Of a DNA stretch of 48,800 nucleotides, positions 8,627-16,953 are shown piece after piece. A program made the translations under genes and the position numbers. This DNA is from Phytopseudomonas straminea (GTDB taxonomy: Bacteria; Pseudomonadota; Gammaproteobacteria; Pseudomonadales; Pseudomonadaceae). Positions within the stretch are counted from its first letter, which is position 1. Each line of letters starts with the position of its first letter. The stretch is from positions 1 to 48,800 of the forward strand of contig NZ_FOMO01000016.1 in assembly GCF_900112645.1 (NCBI RefSeq), written 5' to 3'. The notes under the pieces are model-generated. The model made no database searches. It saw nothing but the letters and a program-made list of their open reading frames with translations, and was not told the DNA's origin.

Positions 8627-8980
8627 TCAGGCGCAGGGCGGCAGTACCAGGACCGGCAGAGCGATAAACATTACGGCGATGGCCGCGATCAGGTGGCCGG
8701 CAGCGGAGACGCTGGCGACGAAGCGTTCGCGTTCGCTGCAGTGTGGCCGCCTGGCAGCAAGCTGGAACAGGCGCGCCAGGCCCAGCAGCACGGCAGCCGT
8801 ACAGAGCGAAAGCGTGCCCAGGGCCAGGTTCAGCCAGGTCCACGGGCCGTCCTCAATTGGCGGCGGCGCCACCGAGCAGCCGACGCCCTGGCCGCCATAC
8901 AGGGCCACGAACCACAGGCTCCAGATGCTCAGCCCGCTGGCCATATGGATCGGGTTGTAAAGCGAACGCAGGCTTTGCAT
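8627..8980 (-). CDS. Small membrane protein at the end of the cytochrome oxidase operon
   Basis: A 117-residue protein starting at ATG 8980, which overlaps the stop codon of the fused oxidase subunit by one base (TGATG), with GGAGG upstream. That shows translational coupling. It has about three hydrophobic segments (near SGLSIWSLWFVALYG, LNLALGTLSLCTAAVLLGLA and AAGHLIAAIAVMFIALPVLV) and no motif I recognise. Its position suggests an accessory or assembly protein of the caa3-type oxidase, but that is inferred only from the overlap. The frame extends upstream to 9058, but that part overlaps the oxidase gene and is not needed. Confidence 0.75.
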   Translation of the reverse strand: MQSLRSLYNPIHMASGLSIWSLWFVALYGGQGVGCSVAPPPIEDGPWTWLNLALGTLSLCTAAVLLGLARLFQLAARRPHCSERERFVASVSAAGHLIAAIAVMFIALPVLVLPPCA

Positions 8981-11535
8981 CAGGCGCCTCCGAAAGCAGG
9001 TGGGAACAGGGCGATGGCGAAGTAGCTGACCCACAGCACGCCGAGGTTGTAGCCCCACAGCTGGGCGACCACCAGCGGCTCGTAGGGCGACTCGCCGCTG
9101 ACGTAGCCGATGCGTATACGCAATGCCTGCAGCATACTGAGGATGCTGGCGAGCAGGGCATGGCCGAGGCTGTAGGCGAGCATCACGAAGATCACTGCAT
9201 CATGGGCGCGCACGGTCGGCTCCAGTGATTCGCTGAGCAAGGCGACCAGCAGCAGAGCGCTCTGAATCAGGCCGACCACGGCCAGGCCGACCTGGCAAGT
9301 GAACAAGCCGCGGGCATCACCCTGGCGCAGTCGTGCCAACACCCGCCGGTGCCACGGCGTGGCCAGGCTCAGCAGCAGGGCGGCGGCCAGTAGCAGCCAG
9401 TGGTTGAGCACGGGAGCATCCGGCACCAGCCAGTTCGGCGCCACCGTCCAAAGGTAGAACCAGCCGAACAGCAGCGACAGGTACAACGCGCCGTTGGACA
9501 GCAGCGTCACGCCCATGCCCCAGAGGCCCGGCCCATCGCAGGTACGCGAATGCAGCGGCGGCTCGCCGGGCTGGGTGCGGGCATCCGGCGCGGCCTTGGG
9601 GTGGGCGCCGTTTTCCCAGCTCCAGCGCAGCAGCACCACAATGGCGGCGAAGCACGCGACCAGTGCCAGCAGGTAGGTCTTGGTCAGCAGGCTCAGGCAC
9701 AGCACCGCGATAAAACAGGCGGCAATGAACGGCAGCCAGCTGTTGCCGGGCAGGTGAATGATCTCCCGCACCTTGCCGGTCAGCGGGTCGACGCCCCAGG
9801 TCTCGCGGCGGCCGTGGTCGATCACCGTCAGCGCATGTTCGCCACGGGCCATGCTTTCGCCTAGATCTGGGGCGCGCCACAGCGGGTGACGGTCGGTGAC
9901 CTTGGCCAGGCTGACGAAGTTGTACGGGTTGGGTGGCAGGGCGGTGGCCCATTCCAGAGTGTCGGCCTGCCAGGGGTTGTTGCCCGCGGGTTTGCCATAG
10001 CGATAGTGCAGCACCAAGTCGAGCAGCAGGGTGGCGATGCCGATCACCATGATGAAGCTGCCGATCGACGAGATCAGGTTGGGCATGTCCCAGCCCAGGC
10101 CGCTCTCGTAGGTGTACACCCGGCGTGGCATGCCCAGAAGGCCGGTCCAGTGCATGATCAGGAAAGTCATATTGAAGCCGATGAACACCAGCCAGAATCC
10201 CCACTTGCCCAGACGCTCGGAGGCCATGCGACCGGAGAAGTGCGGCAGCCAGTAGTACAGGCCGGCGATCAGCGGGAACAGCATGCCGCCGATCAGCACG
10301 TAGTGGAAATGGGCGACCACGAAGTGGGTGTCGTGCACCTGCCAGTCGAACGGCACCAGTGCCAGCATCACCCCGGTCAGCCCGCCGCATACGAAGATGA
10401 TCAGAAAACCCACCAGCCACAGCATCGGCACGTTGTAGCGCGGTTTGCCGAGCCACAGCGTGGCGATCCACGAGAACACCTGAATCGCCGTGGGAATCGC
10501 CACCAGCATGCTTGCCACCGAGAAGAACGCCTGGGCCAGTTGCGGAATGCCCACGGTGAACATGTGGTGCACCCAAAGGCCGAAGCTGATGAAACCGGTG
10601 CTCAGCACGCCCAGTACCACGGCGCGGTAGCCCACCAGTGGGCGGCCGCAGAACACCGGCAACAGGGTGGAGACGATGCCGGCCGCAGGCAGGAAGATGA
10701 TGTACACCTCGGGGTGGCCGAACAGCCAGAACAGGTGCTGCCACAGCAGTGGGTCGCCGCCACGCGCCACTTCGAAGAACGGCAGGCCGGCGGCGCGTTC
10801 CAGTTCCAGCAGGATGCTGCCCAGGATCAGCGGCGGAAAGCCGATGACGATCATCATCGCCATGGTCAGGATGTACCAGGCATAGATCGGCATCCTGTTC
10901 AGCGCCATTCCCTCGGCGCGGGTGCGCAGGATCGATACCACCAGCTCGACCCCGGCCGACACCGCGGAAATCTCCACGAAGGTGATGCCCAGCAGCCAAA
11001 AGTCGGCGTTGATGCCCGGCGAGTGTGCAGCGCTGGACAGCGGCGTGTACATGAACCAGCCGGCATTGGGCGCCACGCCGAACAGCAGGCTGGAGCAGAT
11101 GATCAGCCCGCCGAACAGGTAGCACCAGTAGCCCAGCGCCGACAGGCGCGGGAACACCAGGTCCCGAGCACCGAGCATCTTGGGCAGCAGGTACACCGCC
11201 AGGCCTTCCATCATCGGCACGGCGAACAGGAACATCATCACCGTGCCGTGCATGGTGAACACCTGGTTGTACATCTCCGGGCCCATGAAGGCGTTGCCCG
11301 GCAGCGCCAGTTGGGTACGGATCAACATCGCCAGCAACAGGCCGAAGATGAAGAAGCCGAGGCCCGTGACCATGAAACGCAGGCCCAGGGTGGTGTGGTT
11401 GACGATGGTCAGCGCCCGCCAGCCGCGCGGGTTGCCCCATACCTCGTTGAACTGATCGTGCAGGGCATCGGCATCGGCCGTTTCGCGGCACTGTGTTTCG
11501 CGGCTATCGCGCTGCTTCTCGTGACTTGCGCTCAT
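8980..11535 (-). CDS. Cytochrome c oxidase, subunit I fused to subunit III (caa3 type)
   Basis: An 851-residue inner-membrane protein. Residues about 30-560 are a full subunit I: H96 (context TMHGTVM) for low-spin heme, HPEVY at 274-278 with the CuB histidine and cross-linked tyrosine, the CuB pair H323-H324 (WVHHMF), and H409/H411 (AHFHYV) for the two hemes. The rest, from about 620, is a polytopic domain resembling subunit III. The fusion resembles CtaD-CtaE fusions known in some caa3 oxidases. It reduces oxygen to water and pumps protons at the end of the respiratory chain. It starts at ATG 11535, overlapping the stop of subunit II by 4 bases, and its own stop overlaps the next small gene. 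Confidence 0.92.
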   Translation of the reverse strand: MSASHEKQRDSRETQCRETADADALHDQFNEVWGNPRGWRALTIVNHTTLGLRFMVTGLGFFIFGLLLAMLIRTQLALPGNAFMGPEMYNQVFTMHGTVMMFLFAVPMMEGLAVYLLPKMLGARDLVFPRLSALGYWCYLFGGLIICSSLLFGVAPNAGWFMYTPLSSAAHSPGINADFWLLGITFVEISAVSAGVELVVSILRTRAEGMALNRMPIYAWYILTMAMMIVIGFPPLILGSILLELERAAGLPFFEVARGGDPLLWQHLFWLFGHPEVYIIFLPAAGIVSTLLPVFCGRPLVGYRAVVLGVLSTGFISFGLWVHHMFTVGIPQLAQAFFSVASMLVAIPTAIQVFSWIATLWLGKPRYNVPMLWLVGFLIIFVCGGLTGVMLALVPFDWQVHDTHFVVAHFHYVLIGGMLFPLIAGLYYWLPHFSGRMASERLGKWGFWLVFIGFNMTFLIMHWTGLLGMPRRVYTYESGLGWDMPNLISSIGSFIMVIGIATLLLDLVLHYRYGKPAGNNPWQADTLEWATALPPNPYNFVSLAKVTDRHPLWRAPDLGESMARGEHALTVIDHGRRETWGVDPLTGKVREIIHLPGNSWLPFIAACFIAVLCLSLLTKTYLLALVACFAAIVVLLRWSWENGAHPKAAPDARTQPGEPPLHSRTCDGPGLWGMGVTLLSNGALYLSLLFGWFYLWTVAPNWLVPDAPVLNHWLLLAAALLLSLATPWHRRVLARLRQGDARGLFTCQVGLAVVGLIQSALLLVALLSESLEPTVRAHDAVIFVMLAYSLGHALLASILSMLQALRIRIGYVSGESPYEPLVVAQLWGYNLGVLWVSYFAIALFPPAFGGA

Positions 11536-12500
11536 GGTTCGAGGCCCTCCAGCCAGGTGGCGATGGCCTGCAGGTGCTCGTCATCGAGGTCGTCGGTCAG
11601 CGGCATGCCGGTACTCGGTTTCAGGCGGCCGTGCTCGCCTAGCCAGGTCAGCGTGGCGCCGGGCTCGTTGGGCAGCAGGCCGGCGCCGAGATGACGGCGG
11701 CTGGCCAGATCGGTGAGGTCCGGGCCGCGGTTGCCGGCACTGACGCCGGCCACCCGGTGGCACATGCCGCACTGGGCGAGAAAGGTGTCGGCGGCCGGGC
11801 CTTGTATGGCCTCTACCTGCGGCTCGCGGCGTGCATCGAGCCACGCCGCGAAGCTCTCTTCGCTGTGTGCCTGCACGTCGAGCACCATATGGCTGTGCTG
11901 GGTGCCGCAGAACTCCGTGCATTGGCCGCGAAAAGTGCCGGGCTTGTCGGCTTGCAGGCGGATGCGGTTCTCGCGGCCGGGAATCATGTCGATCTTGCCG
12001 CCCAGGCGCGGCACCCAGAACGAGTGGATCACGTCGGCGCTGCTGACCGTGATGTCGACCGGCCGCCCGGCCGGCAGGTGCAGCTGGTTGGCGGTCACCA
12101 CGCCGCTGTCCGGGTAGCGCACCTCCCACCACCACTGATGGCCGATCACCTCGATCTGCAGCGGTGGTTCACCGAGAAGCGGCAGCTGCATCATGCGCTG
12201 GCCCACCGGAATGCCGAAGGCCAGCAGCAGGACGATGGTGATCGACGGCAGCAGGATGCCACCGCCGATCAGCCAGCGCCGCTGAATGCGCCGAGCTTCA
12301 TCGACCGAATATTCGCGCGGCTTGCGCCAGACGGCATAGATCCACAGGGCGCTGACCACCACCAGCACCAGGCTGAAAAAGCCGCACATCGCCCACCACA
12401 GCAGGGCGATATCGCGCGCTACCGGGCCGGCCGGGGCCAGAATTGATTGGTCACCACTGCAGGCCGAGATAATCGGAACTGCTGAGGCGAGTGCGGTCAA
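11532..12500 (-). CDS. coxB: Cytochrome c oxidase subunit II with fused cytochrome c domain
   Basis: The product is a lipoprotein-like subunit II: a short hydrophobic leader ending in ISAC (lipobox), two transmembrane helices, and a periplasmic domain with the CuA site (VIHSFWVP, then CTEFCGTQHSHM). A C-terminal cytochrome c domain follows, with CGMCH for covalent heme and a distal methionine in STGMPLT. That makes the enzyme caa3 type: CuA receives electrons through the attached cytochrome. The start is uncertain. There is no ATG or GTG in the right place; I give the TTG at 12500 (322 residues), but TTG at 12566 or 12569 would give a longer leader and would overlap the divergent DUF2231 gene. 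It overlaps the subunit I/III gene by 4 bases. Confidence 0.85.
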   Translation of the reverse strand: MTALASAVPIISACSGDQSILAPAGPVARDIALLWWAMCGFFSLVLVVVSALWIYAVWRKPREYSVDEARRIQRRWLIGGGILLPSITIVLLLAFGIPVGQRMMQLPLLGEPPLQIEVIGHQWWWEVRYPDSGVVTANQLHLPAGRPVDITVSSADVIHSFWVPRLGGKIDMIPGRENRIRLQADKPGTFRGQCTEFCGTQHSHMVLDVQAHSEESFAAWLDARREPQVEAIQGPAADTFLAQCGMCHRVAGVSAGNRGPDLTDLASRRHLGAGLLPNEPGATLTWLGEHGRLKPSTGMPLTDDLDDEHLQAIATWLEGLEP

Positions 12501-12554
12501 CTTGATTAGGGTCGGCCACGCTCGGCCTTTTCTAGAATCGACAGGGAGGCCGCC

Positions 12555-13013
12555 ATGGCTGAGCAACAAGAATCGATCATCAGTCGCGCCGCCATCGCCG
12601 GGCACCCGCTGCACCCGATGATGATCCACTTCCCGGTGGCTGCGTTGCTGGGCCTGGTGGCCACCGATTTCGCCTACTTCTGGACCACCGATCCGTTTTG
12701 GGTACGCGCCAGTTTGTGGCTGGCCGGAGTCGGCGCGATCGGCGGCTGGATCGCCAGCATCGCCGGGCTGATCGATCTGCTGACCGTCAAGCGCATCCGC
12801 CAGAAGATCAGCGCCTGGTGCCATGCCATCATCGCCGTGATGATGCTGTCCCTGGCTTCGCTGAACTGGATGCTGCGCTTCCGCCACGGCGAGGAAGGCT
12901 TCGAGATCTGGGCGTTCTACCTGTCGCTGATCACCGCCGGGCTGATCGCCATCGCTGCCTACCTGGGCGGGCGCCTGGTGTATGAGCATGCCGTGGGTGT
13001 CGACGTCGAGTAG
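12555..13013 (+). CDS. DUF2231-family membrane protein
   Basis: A 152-residue protein with four predicted membrane helices and the opening GHPLHPMMIHFPVAAL, which is characteristic of the DUF2231 family (histidine-rich start, possible heme or metal binding; function not established). ATG 12555 has a strong GGGAGG site. It is divergent from the oxidase subunit II gene with only about 54 bp between starts, so the two probably share a control region. A respiratory or redox-linked role is plausible from this location, but the sequence does not prove it. Confidence 0.85.
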   Translation: MAEQQESIISRAAIAGHPLHPMMIHFPVAALLGLVATDFAYFWTTDPFWVRASLWLAGVGAIGGWIASIAGLIDLLTVKRIRQKISAWCHAIIAVMMLSLASLNWMLRFRHGEEGFEIWAFYLSLITAGLIAIAAYLGGRLVYEHAVGVDVE

Positions 13014-13057
13014 ATCCGGCTGGGGCCCGCCTGCATTCATGGGTGGGTAGCTCCTGG

Positions 13058-13471
13058 TCAGAAAGGTTTGGCGAGCACCAGCCACAGGGTGGCGGCCATC
13101 ATCGCGAAGGTGAGGCTGCCCAATGCCGCGCAGGCGATGGTCAGGGCAGGGCGAGGCTGGCGTTCGCATTGCAGGATCAGCAAGCCGCACAGCGCGTGAC
13201 AGATGACCATCACCGCTACGGCGGTGAGCTTGGCTACCAGCCAGATGCCGAAGGTGCCATCGCGCAGGAACAGCGCGGTGCCGCTGCCAATGGCGAGCAG
13301 TGCGGCCGGCGTGGCGACCAGGGTGAAAATGGTGCGGTTGAGTCCCGGGTGGCCGGGGCGCTCCACGCTGTAGGCCGTGCGGCAACTCGCGGCGATCAGC
13401 GCAGGCAGATAGAGCAGGGTGCCGCACCAGGCGATCAGCGCGGTGAAATGCAGCAGTTTCAGCAGTGGCAT
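13058..13471 (-). CDS. HemJ/CopD-like membrane protein
   Basis: A 137-residue protein with four hydrophobic helices. It begins with LLKLLHFTALIAWCGTLLYLPAL, including H8, and later has the stretch LVAKLTAVAVMVICHALCGLL; both resemble the HemJ (protoporphyrinogen oxidase)/CopD membrane fold with conserved histidines. Within this fold, family members act in heme synthesis or copper handling, and either would suit a gene next to a heme-copper oxidase. Assignment to HemJ or CopD is not possible by eye. It is convergent with the DUF2231 gene (44-bp gap). Confidence 0.7.
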   Translation of the reverse strand: MPLLKLLHFTALIAWCGTLLYLPALIAASCRTAYSVERPGHPGLNRTIFTLVATPAALLAIGSGTALFLRDGTFGIWLVAKLTAVAVMVICHALCGLLILQCERQPRPALTIACAALGSLTFAMMAATLWLVLAKPF

Positions 13472-13846
13472 CGGCGCCCTCCATTGCCAGTCATCCTGAG
13501 GTCTGCCCGTGTGACCCTGCCCCGAGAAAGCCGGTTCGACCTTTCCGCCGGGCGAGCAGGGCCGTGATTGCGATGCCTGTCAATGTGCTGAAGGCCCCGT
13601 CATTGCTGGTCTGGCGGCCGGGTGATTGGCGGTGAGAGGGCGTTCGCATGAGCCTGAAGGTAAGCCCGGGTGTGTCACTGAATGTGTGGGCTTTGTTGTC
13701 CGAGCCGACAGGGTGTGACCCCGTGACCGGCGCGGCGCCACGGCGGCGTGGTAAACTTGGCGCCACATTCCGCAGCCAATCGGGCTGTTCACTGTCGCAC
13801 TGCGACAGCCACTTCCAGCTGGCCGCGAGGCCGGGAGATCGGATAG
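13472..13846. other. 375-bp intergenic region upstream of moaA
   Basis: I see no convincing gene here. A 91-codon minus-strand frame (13491-13766) lacks domain character and a good ribosome-binding site. The one clear structure is the inverted repeat CTGTCGC (13792-13798)/GCGACAG (13802-13808) with a 3-nt loop, 38 bp before the moaA start. It could be an mRNA hairpin or an operator for moaA. Confidence 0.5.
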
Positions 13847-14842
13847 ATGCACACGACGCAGTTGGTCGACCCCTTCGGCCGACGCATTACCTACCTGCGA
13901 CTCTCGGTGACCGATCGCTGCGACTTCCGCTGCACCTACTGCATGAGCGAAGACATGGTGTTCGCGCCGCGCTCGCAGATCCTCAGCCTGGAAGAGCTGT
14001 ACAACGTCGCCGACGCGTTCATCGGCCTGGGCGTCAAGCGCATCCGCATCACCGGCGGTGAGCCGCTGGTGCGCAAGAACCTGCTCAGCCTGCTGCGCCG
14101 TCTGGGCGAGCGCCCCGAGCTCGAGGATCTGTCGATCACCACCAACGGCTCGCAGCTTTCGCACATGGCCAACGACCTGCGCGCCGCGGGCGTGACACGC
14201 CTGAACGTCAGCCTCGATTCGTTGCAGCGTGAGCGCTTCGCCGCCTTCACCCGTCGCGACATGCTCGATCAGGTGCTGGCCGGCATCGATGCGGCAGCAG
14301 CGGCAGGCTTCAAGCGCATCAAGCTCAACAGCGTGGTGCAGACCGGGCGCAACGACGACGAAGTGCTGGGCTTGGTCGAGTACGCCATGGCCCGCGGCCT
14401 GGACATCAGCTTCATCGAAGAGATGCCCCTGGGCAGCGTGGTCAGCCATCAGCGCGAACAGACCTTCTGCTCCAGCGACGTGGTACGCGAGCGCATCGAA
14501 CAGCGCCACGCGCTGGTGCGCAGCAGCCACGTCACCGGCGGGCCATCGCGTTACTGGCAGGTCAGCGGCAGCGACACCCGCGTGGGGTTCATCTCGCCGC
14601 ACAGCAACAACTTCTGCGGCGATTGCAACCGCGTACGCGTCACCGCCGAAGGCAAGCTGGTGCTCTGCCTGGGCCATGACAACGCGCTGGATCTGCGCAG
14701 CCTGATGCGCGCTCATCCGGGCGACAGCGAGCGCTTGCGCGAGGCCCTGGTAGGCGCGCTGCAGCTCAAGCCCGAGCGCCATCACTTCGAAACCGACGAG
14801 CAGGTGCAGGTGATTCGCTTCATGAGCATGACCGGCGGCTAA
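13847..14842 (+). CDS. moaA: GTP 3',8-cyclase (molybdenum cofactor biosynthesis protein A)
   Basis: A 331-residue radical SAM enzyme. The N-terminal cluster is C25, C29 and C32 (DRCDFRCTYCM), the SAM-binding GGEPL motif follows, the C-terminal second cluster uses C257, C260 and C274 (FCGDCNRVRVT...LCLG), and the protein ends in the required Gly-Gly (MTGG). It converts GTP to 3',8-cyclo-GTP, the first step of molybdopterin synthesis, in the cytoplasm. No other moa gene is adjacent, so this may be one of several moaA copies; Pseudomonas often has paralogues. It is preceded by a hairpin and followed at once by a palindromic repeat. Confidence 0.95.
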   Translation: MHTTQLVDPFGRRITYLRLSVTDRCDFRCTYCMSEDMVFAPRSQILSLEELYNVADAFIGLGVKRIRITGGEPLVRKNLLSLLRRLGERPELEDLSITTNGSQLSHMANDLRAAGVTRLNVSLDSLQRERFAAFTRRDMLDQVLAGIDAAAAAGFKRIKLNSVVQTGRNDDEVLGLVEYAMARGLDISFIEEMPLGSVVSHQREQTFCSSDVVRERIEQRHALVRSSHVTGGPSRYWQVSGSDTRVGFISPHSNNFCGDCNRVRVTAEGKLVLCLGHDNALDLRSLMRAHPGDSERLREALVGALQLKPERHHFETDEQVQVIRFMSMTGG

Positions 14843-14896
14843 GAGCCTGTTCAAAGTCTGCTGCGCGTCGGCACTGCGGCGTTAAAAACAGGCTCT
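14842..14896. repeat. Palindromic element after moaA
   Basis: AGAGCCTGTT (14842-14851) and AACAGGCTCT (14887-14896) are perfect 10-bp inverted ends of a 55-bp unit, starting at the last base of the moaA stop codon. The GC-rich centre (TGCTGCGCGTCGGCACTGCGG) and the ends look like a dispersed Pseudomonas repeat, but copy number cannot be judged here. It may also act as a terminator. Confidence 0.55.
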
Positions 14897-15052
14897 AAGC
14901 CGCTTCGCTTGCTAGCTGTTTTCTCCATCCAGACGAGCGGTTCGCGCCTAGACGGCGCGGGCCTTTGCCCATTGTCCGCTGATCGGTGCCTGACCGAGTC
15001 GTCAGAAATTGCCCTGAACCTCCGCAACAGGGGCTCACTCCACTTAAGGGAG

Positions 15053-15072
15053 CGGCCCACACGGGCTTTTTT
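15053..15072 (+). promoter_or_regulatory. Hairpin with T-run in the leader of the DUF2383 gene
   Basis: GCCC (15055-15058) and GGGC (15063-15066) flank ACAC and are followed by six T residues (15067-15072), 24 bp before the GTG start. It looks like a short intrinsic terminator or attenuator in the 5' leader; alternatively it ends transcription coming from moaA. Confidence 0.4.
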
Positions 15073-15095
15073 CTGAAGCGACGAGGAGATTCAAA

Positions 15096-15545
15096 GTGGA
15101 TAACAAAGACGTTATTTCGGTACTGAATGACCTGATCGAAACCAGCAAAGATGGCGAGAAAGGCTTCAGCGAGTGTGCCGAGGACGTGAAAGAGCCGCGT
15201 CTCAAGAGCTTCTTCACCCAACGTTCGCAGGACTGCGCAAGCGCCGCCGCCGAGCTGCAGCAACTGGTACGCGGCCTGGGCGGCGACCCGGAAACCAGCT
15301 CCAGCGTTTCCGGCGCGCTGCACCGCGGCTGGGTGGACCTCAAGTCGCTGCTGACCGGCAAGAGCGAAGAGGCCATCCTCAACGAGTGCGAGCGTGGCGA
15401 AGACGTAGCCCTGAAGGCCTACCGCGATGCGCTGCAGAAAGACCTGCCGGCCAACGTGCGTGTGGTGCTCGAGAAGCAGATGCAGGGCGTGCAGCGCAAC
15501 CACGACCAGGTCAAGGCACTGCGCGACTCCGCGCGCGCCAGCTGA
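15096..15545 (+). CDS. PA2169-type four-helix-bundle protein (DUF2383)
   Basis: A 149-residue soluble, highly charged, all-helical protein beginning MDNKDVISVLNDLIETSKDGEKGF, typical of the DUF2383/PA2169 family with a ferritin-like four-helix fold. Family members are often induced by stress or stationary phase, but their biochemical role is not known. The start is GTG at 15096 after GAGGAG. It is a single gene between a short leader hairpin and a strong terminator at 15561-15590. Confidence 0.88.
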   Translation: MDNKDVISVLNDLIETSKDGEKGFSECAEDVKEPRLKSFFTQRSQDCASAAAELQQLVRGLGGDPETSSSVSGALHRGWVDLKSLLTGKSEEAILNECERGEDVALKAYRDALQKDLPANVRVVLEKQMQGVQRNHDQVKALRDSARAS

Positions 15546-15560
15546 TCAGCGTTGCCAACG

Positions 15561-15590
15561 AAAAAGGATGCCTGCGGGCATCCTTTTTTA
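15561..15590 (+). terminator. Strong Rho-independent terminator
   Basis: AAAAAGGATGCC and GGCATCCTTTTTT form a long stem around a small loop (TGCG region), with a T-tract at the 3' end and an A-tract at the 5' end. It starts 15 bp after the DUF2383 stop and could work in both directions. Confidence 0.9.
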
Positions 15591-15698
15591 TGTCCGGTAT
15601 CTGGGCTCTCACTTGAACCACAGCCTGCAAGGGGCGACGTGCGCAGGCCTTATCCGACTCATCGAAGAAAACGATCATCAGCGGCAGAACCTTGCATC

Positions 15699-15717
15699 GA
15701 TAATGGTTCTTAATGAC
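15699..15717 (+). promoter_or_regulatory. Possible Fur box upstream of the iron-type ABC importer
   Basis: GATAATGGTTCTTAATGAC matches 12 of 19 positions of the consensus GATAATGATAATCATTATC. It lies 90 bp before the start of the binding-protein gene, a position suited to iron-dependent repression. Confidence 0.45.
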
Positions 15718-15807
15718 GTTGCACCACAGCTTTGTTACCCTGTGTTTCGCTTTTTTCCGCGACTCTCCGTCTCCGTTCTACTCCGCAGTAAAAGGTTTGT
15801 TCCCTCC

Positions 15808-16953
15808 ATGACTATCCCTGCGTTCGTTTTACGTCTCACGGCCCTCGTGTGCCTGGTGTGCAGCGCCGCCGCGCACGCCACCGATTATCCGCTCACCGTC
15901 ACCGACCTGGCGGGCCGCCAGGTGACCATCGAGCACGAACCCAAGCGCATCGTCCTGCAGGACGGCCGCGATCTTTTCAGCCTGGCGCTGCTCGACCGTG
16001 AAGACCCGTTCGCGCGCATTTCGGTGTGGAACAACATCATCAAGCGCTCGGATCCCAACACCTGGGCGCTGTTCGAGAAGCAGTGGCCGAAGAGCGCCAA
16101 CAAGGCCACCGACATGCAGTTCGGTGACGACGGCGACATGAACCTGGAAGCGGTGGTGGCCGGCAAGCCCGATCTGCTGGTGTTCCAGCTGCGCGCGCGC
16201 AAGTCGTTGGAAGGTGCCGGTGTCGAGCGCAAGCTGGCGGCCCTGAAGATCCCGGCGATCTATGTCGACACCGACCTGGACCCTGTGCCCCACAGCCAGA
16301 AGAGCATCGAGTTGCTCGGCAAGGTGCTGAACCGCGAAGCGCGAGCCACCGAATACCTGGACTTCTACAAGGCGCGCCTGGCCAAGGTCGACAAGCTGGT
16401 GGCCGAGCAGGGCAAACGCCCGCTGGTGTTCGTCGAGGCCAAGGCCGGGCAGGGCGGCTCCAGCGCCTGCTGCTTCACCCACGGCGAGGTGTACTGGGGC
16501 AAGCTGGTGCAGGCCGCTGGCGGCGACAACCTCGGCAGCCAGATCCTGCCGGGCGTTACCGGTGACGTGACCCTGGAGACGGTGATCAGCAAGAAGCCGG
16601 ACGTTTACGTGATGAGCGGCACCCAGTTCAAGGACAGCACCTCGATCTCGCCGCCGTTCGGCTTCGGCCCGACCGTACAGCAGCCGGCCATCGACAAGGC
16701 CATGGCGCAATTGCTCAAGCGTCCGGGCATGGCGCAGTTGCAGGCGACCCGGCAGAACCGTGTGTACGGTGTGTATCACCACTTCTACGCCAGCGCCTGG
16801 AACATCCTGGCGGTCGAGTACCTGGCCCAGGCGTTTTACCCGCAGGCCGCCGCCGGGCTCGACCCTGCCGCCAGCACCCATACCTTGCTGGGCATGACCG
16901 GGCTGGGCACCGTGCCGGCCATCCTGTTCAGCCAGGCGCCGCACGGTGAGTGA
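15808..16953 (+). CDS. Periplasmic binding protein of an iron-siderophore/heme-type ABC importer
   Basis: The frame is open from 15427, but ATG 15808 gives a 381-residue protein with a signal peptide (cleavage after AHA, residue 24) followed by YPLTVTDLAGRQVTIEHEPKRIV, the standard opening of the FecB/BtuF class III binding proteins. These have two lobes joined by a rigid helix and bind ferric siderophores, heme or cobalamin. The pair of cysteines in GGSSACCFTHG is unusual. It is followed by an FecCD permease and an ATPase in overlapping genes, so this is a complete importer. No TonB receptor is in the window. The ligand is unknown; a Fur-like site upstream favours iron. Confidence 0.85.
   Translation: MTIPAFVLRLTALVCLVCSAAAHATDYPLTVTDLAGRQVTIEHEPKRIVLQDGRDLFSLALLDREDPFARISVWNNIIKRSDPNTWALFEKQWPKSANKATDMQFGDDGDMNLEAVVAGKPDLLVFQLRARKSLEGAGVERKLAALKIPAIYVDTDLDPVPHSQKSIELLGKVLNREARATEYLDFYKARLAKVDKLVAEQGKRPLVFVEAKAGQGGSSACCFTHGEVYWGKLVQAAGGDNLGSQILPGVTGDVTLETVISKKPDVYVMSGTQFKDSTSISPPFGFGPTVQQPAIDKAMAQLLKRPGMAQLQATRQNRVYGVYHHFYASAWNILAVEYLAQAFYPQAAAGLDPAASTHTLLGMTGLGTVPAILFSQAPHGE

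Noticed and set aside
9886..11694. 602-codon plus-strand frame opposite the oxidase gene
   Set aside because: It is an antisense shadow of a strongly conserved membrane protein in high-GC DNA; its translation is histidine- and glutamine-rich without any domain.
12570..13484. Upstream extension of the oxidase subunit II frame
   Set aside because: The extension runs antisense through the DUF2231 gene and out of frame through the HemJ-like gene on its own strand; the real protein begins near its lipoprotein leader.
15427..15807. Upstream extension of the iron-type binding protein
   Set aside because: It overlaps the DUF2383 gene and the terminator; the signal peptide starts at 15808.
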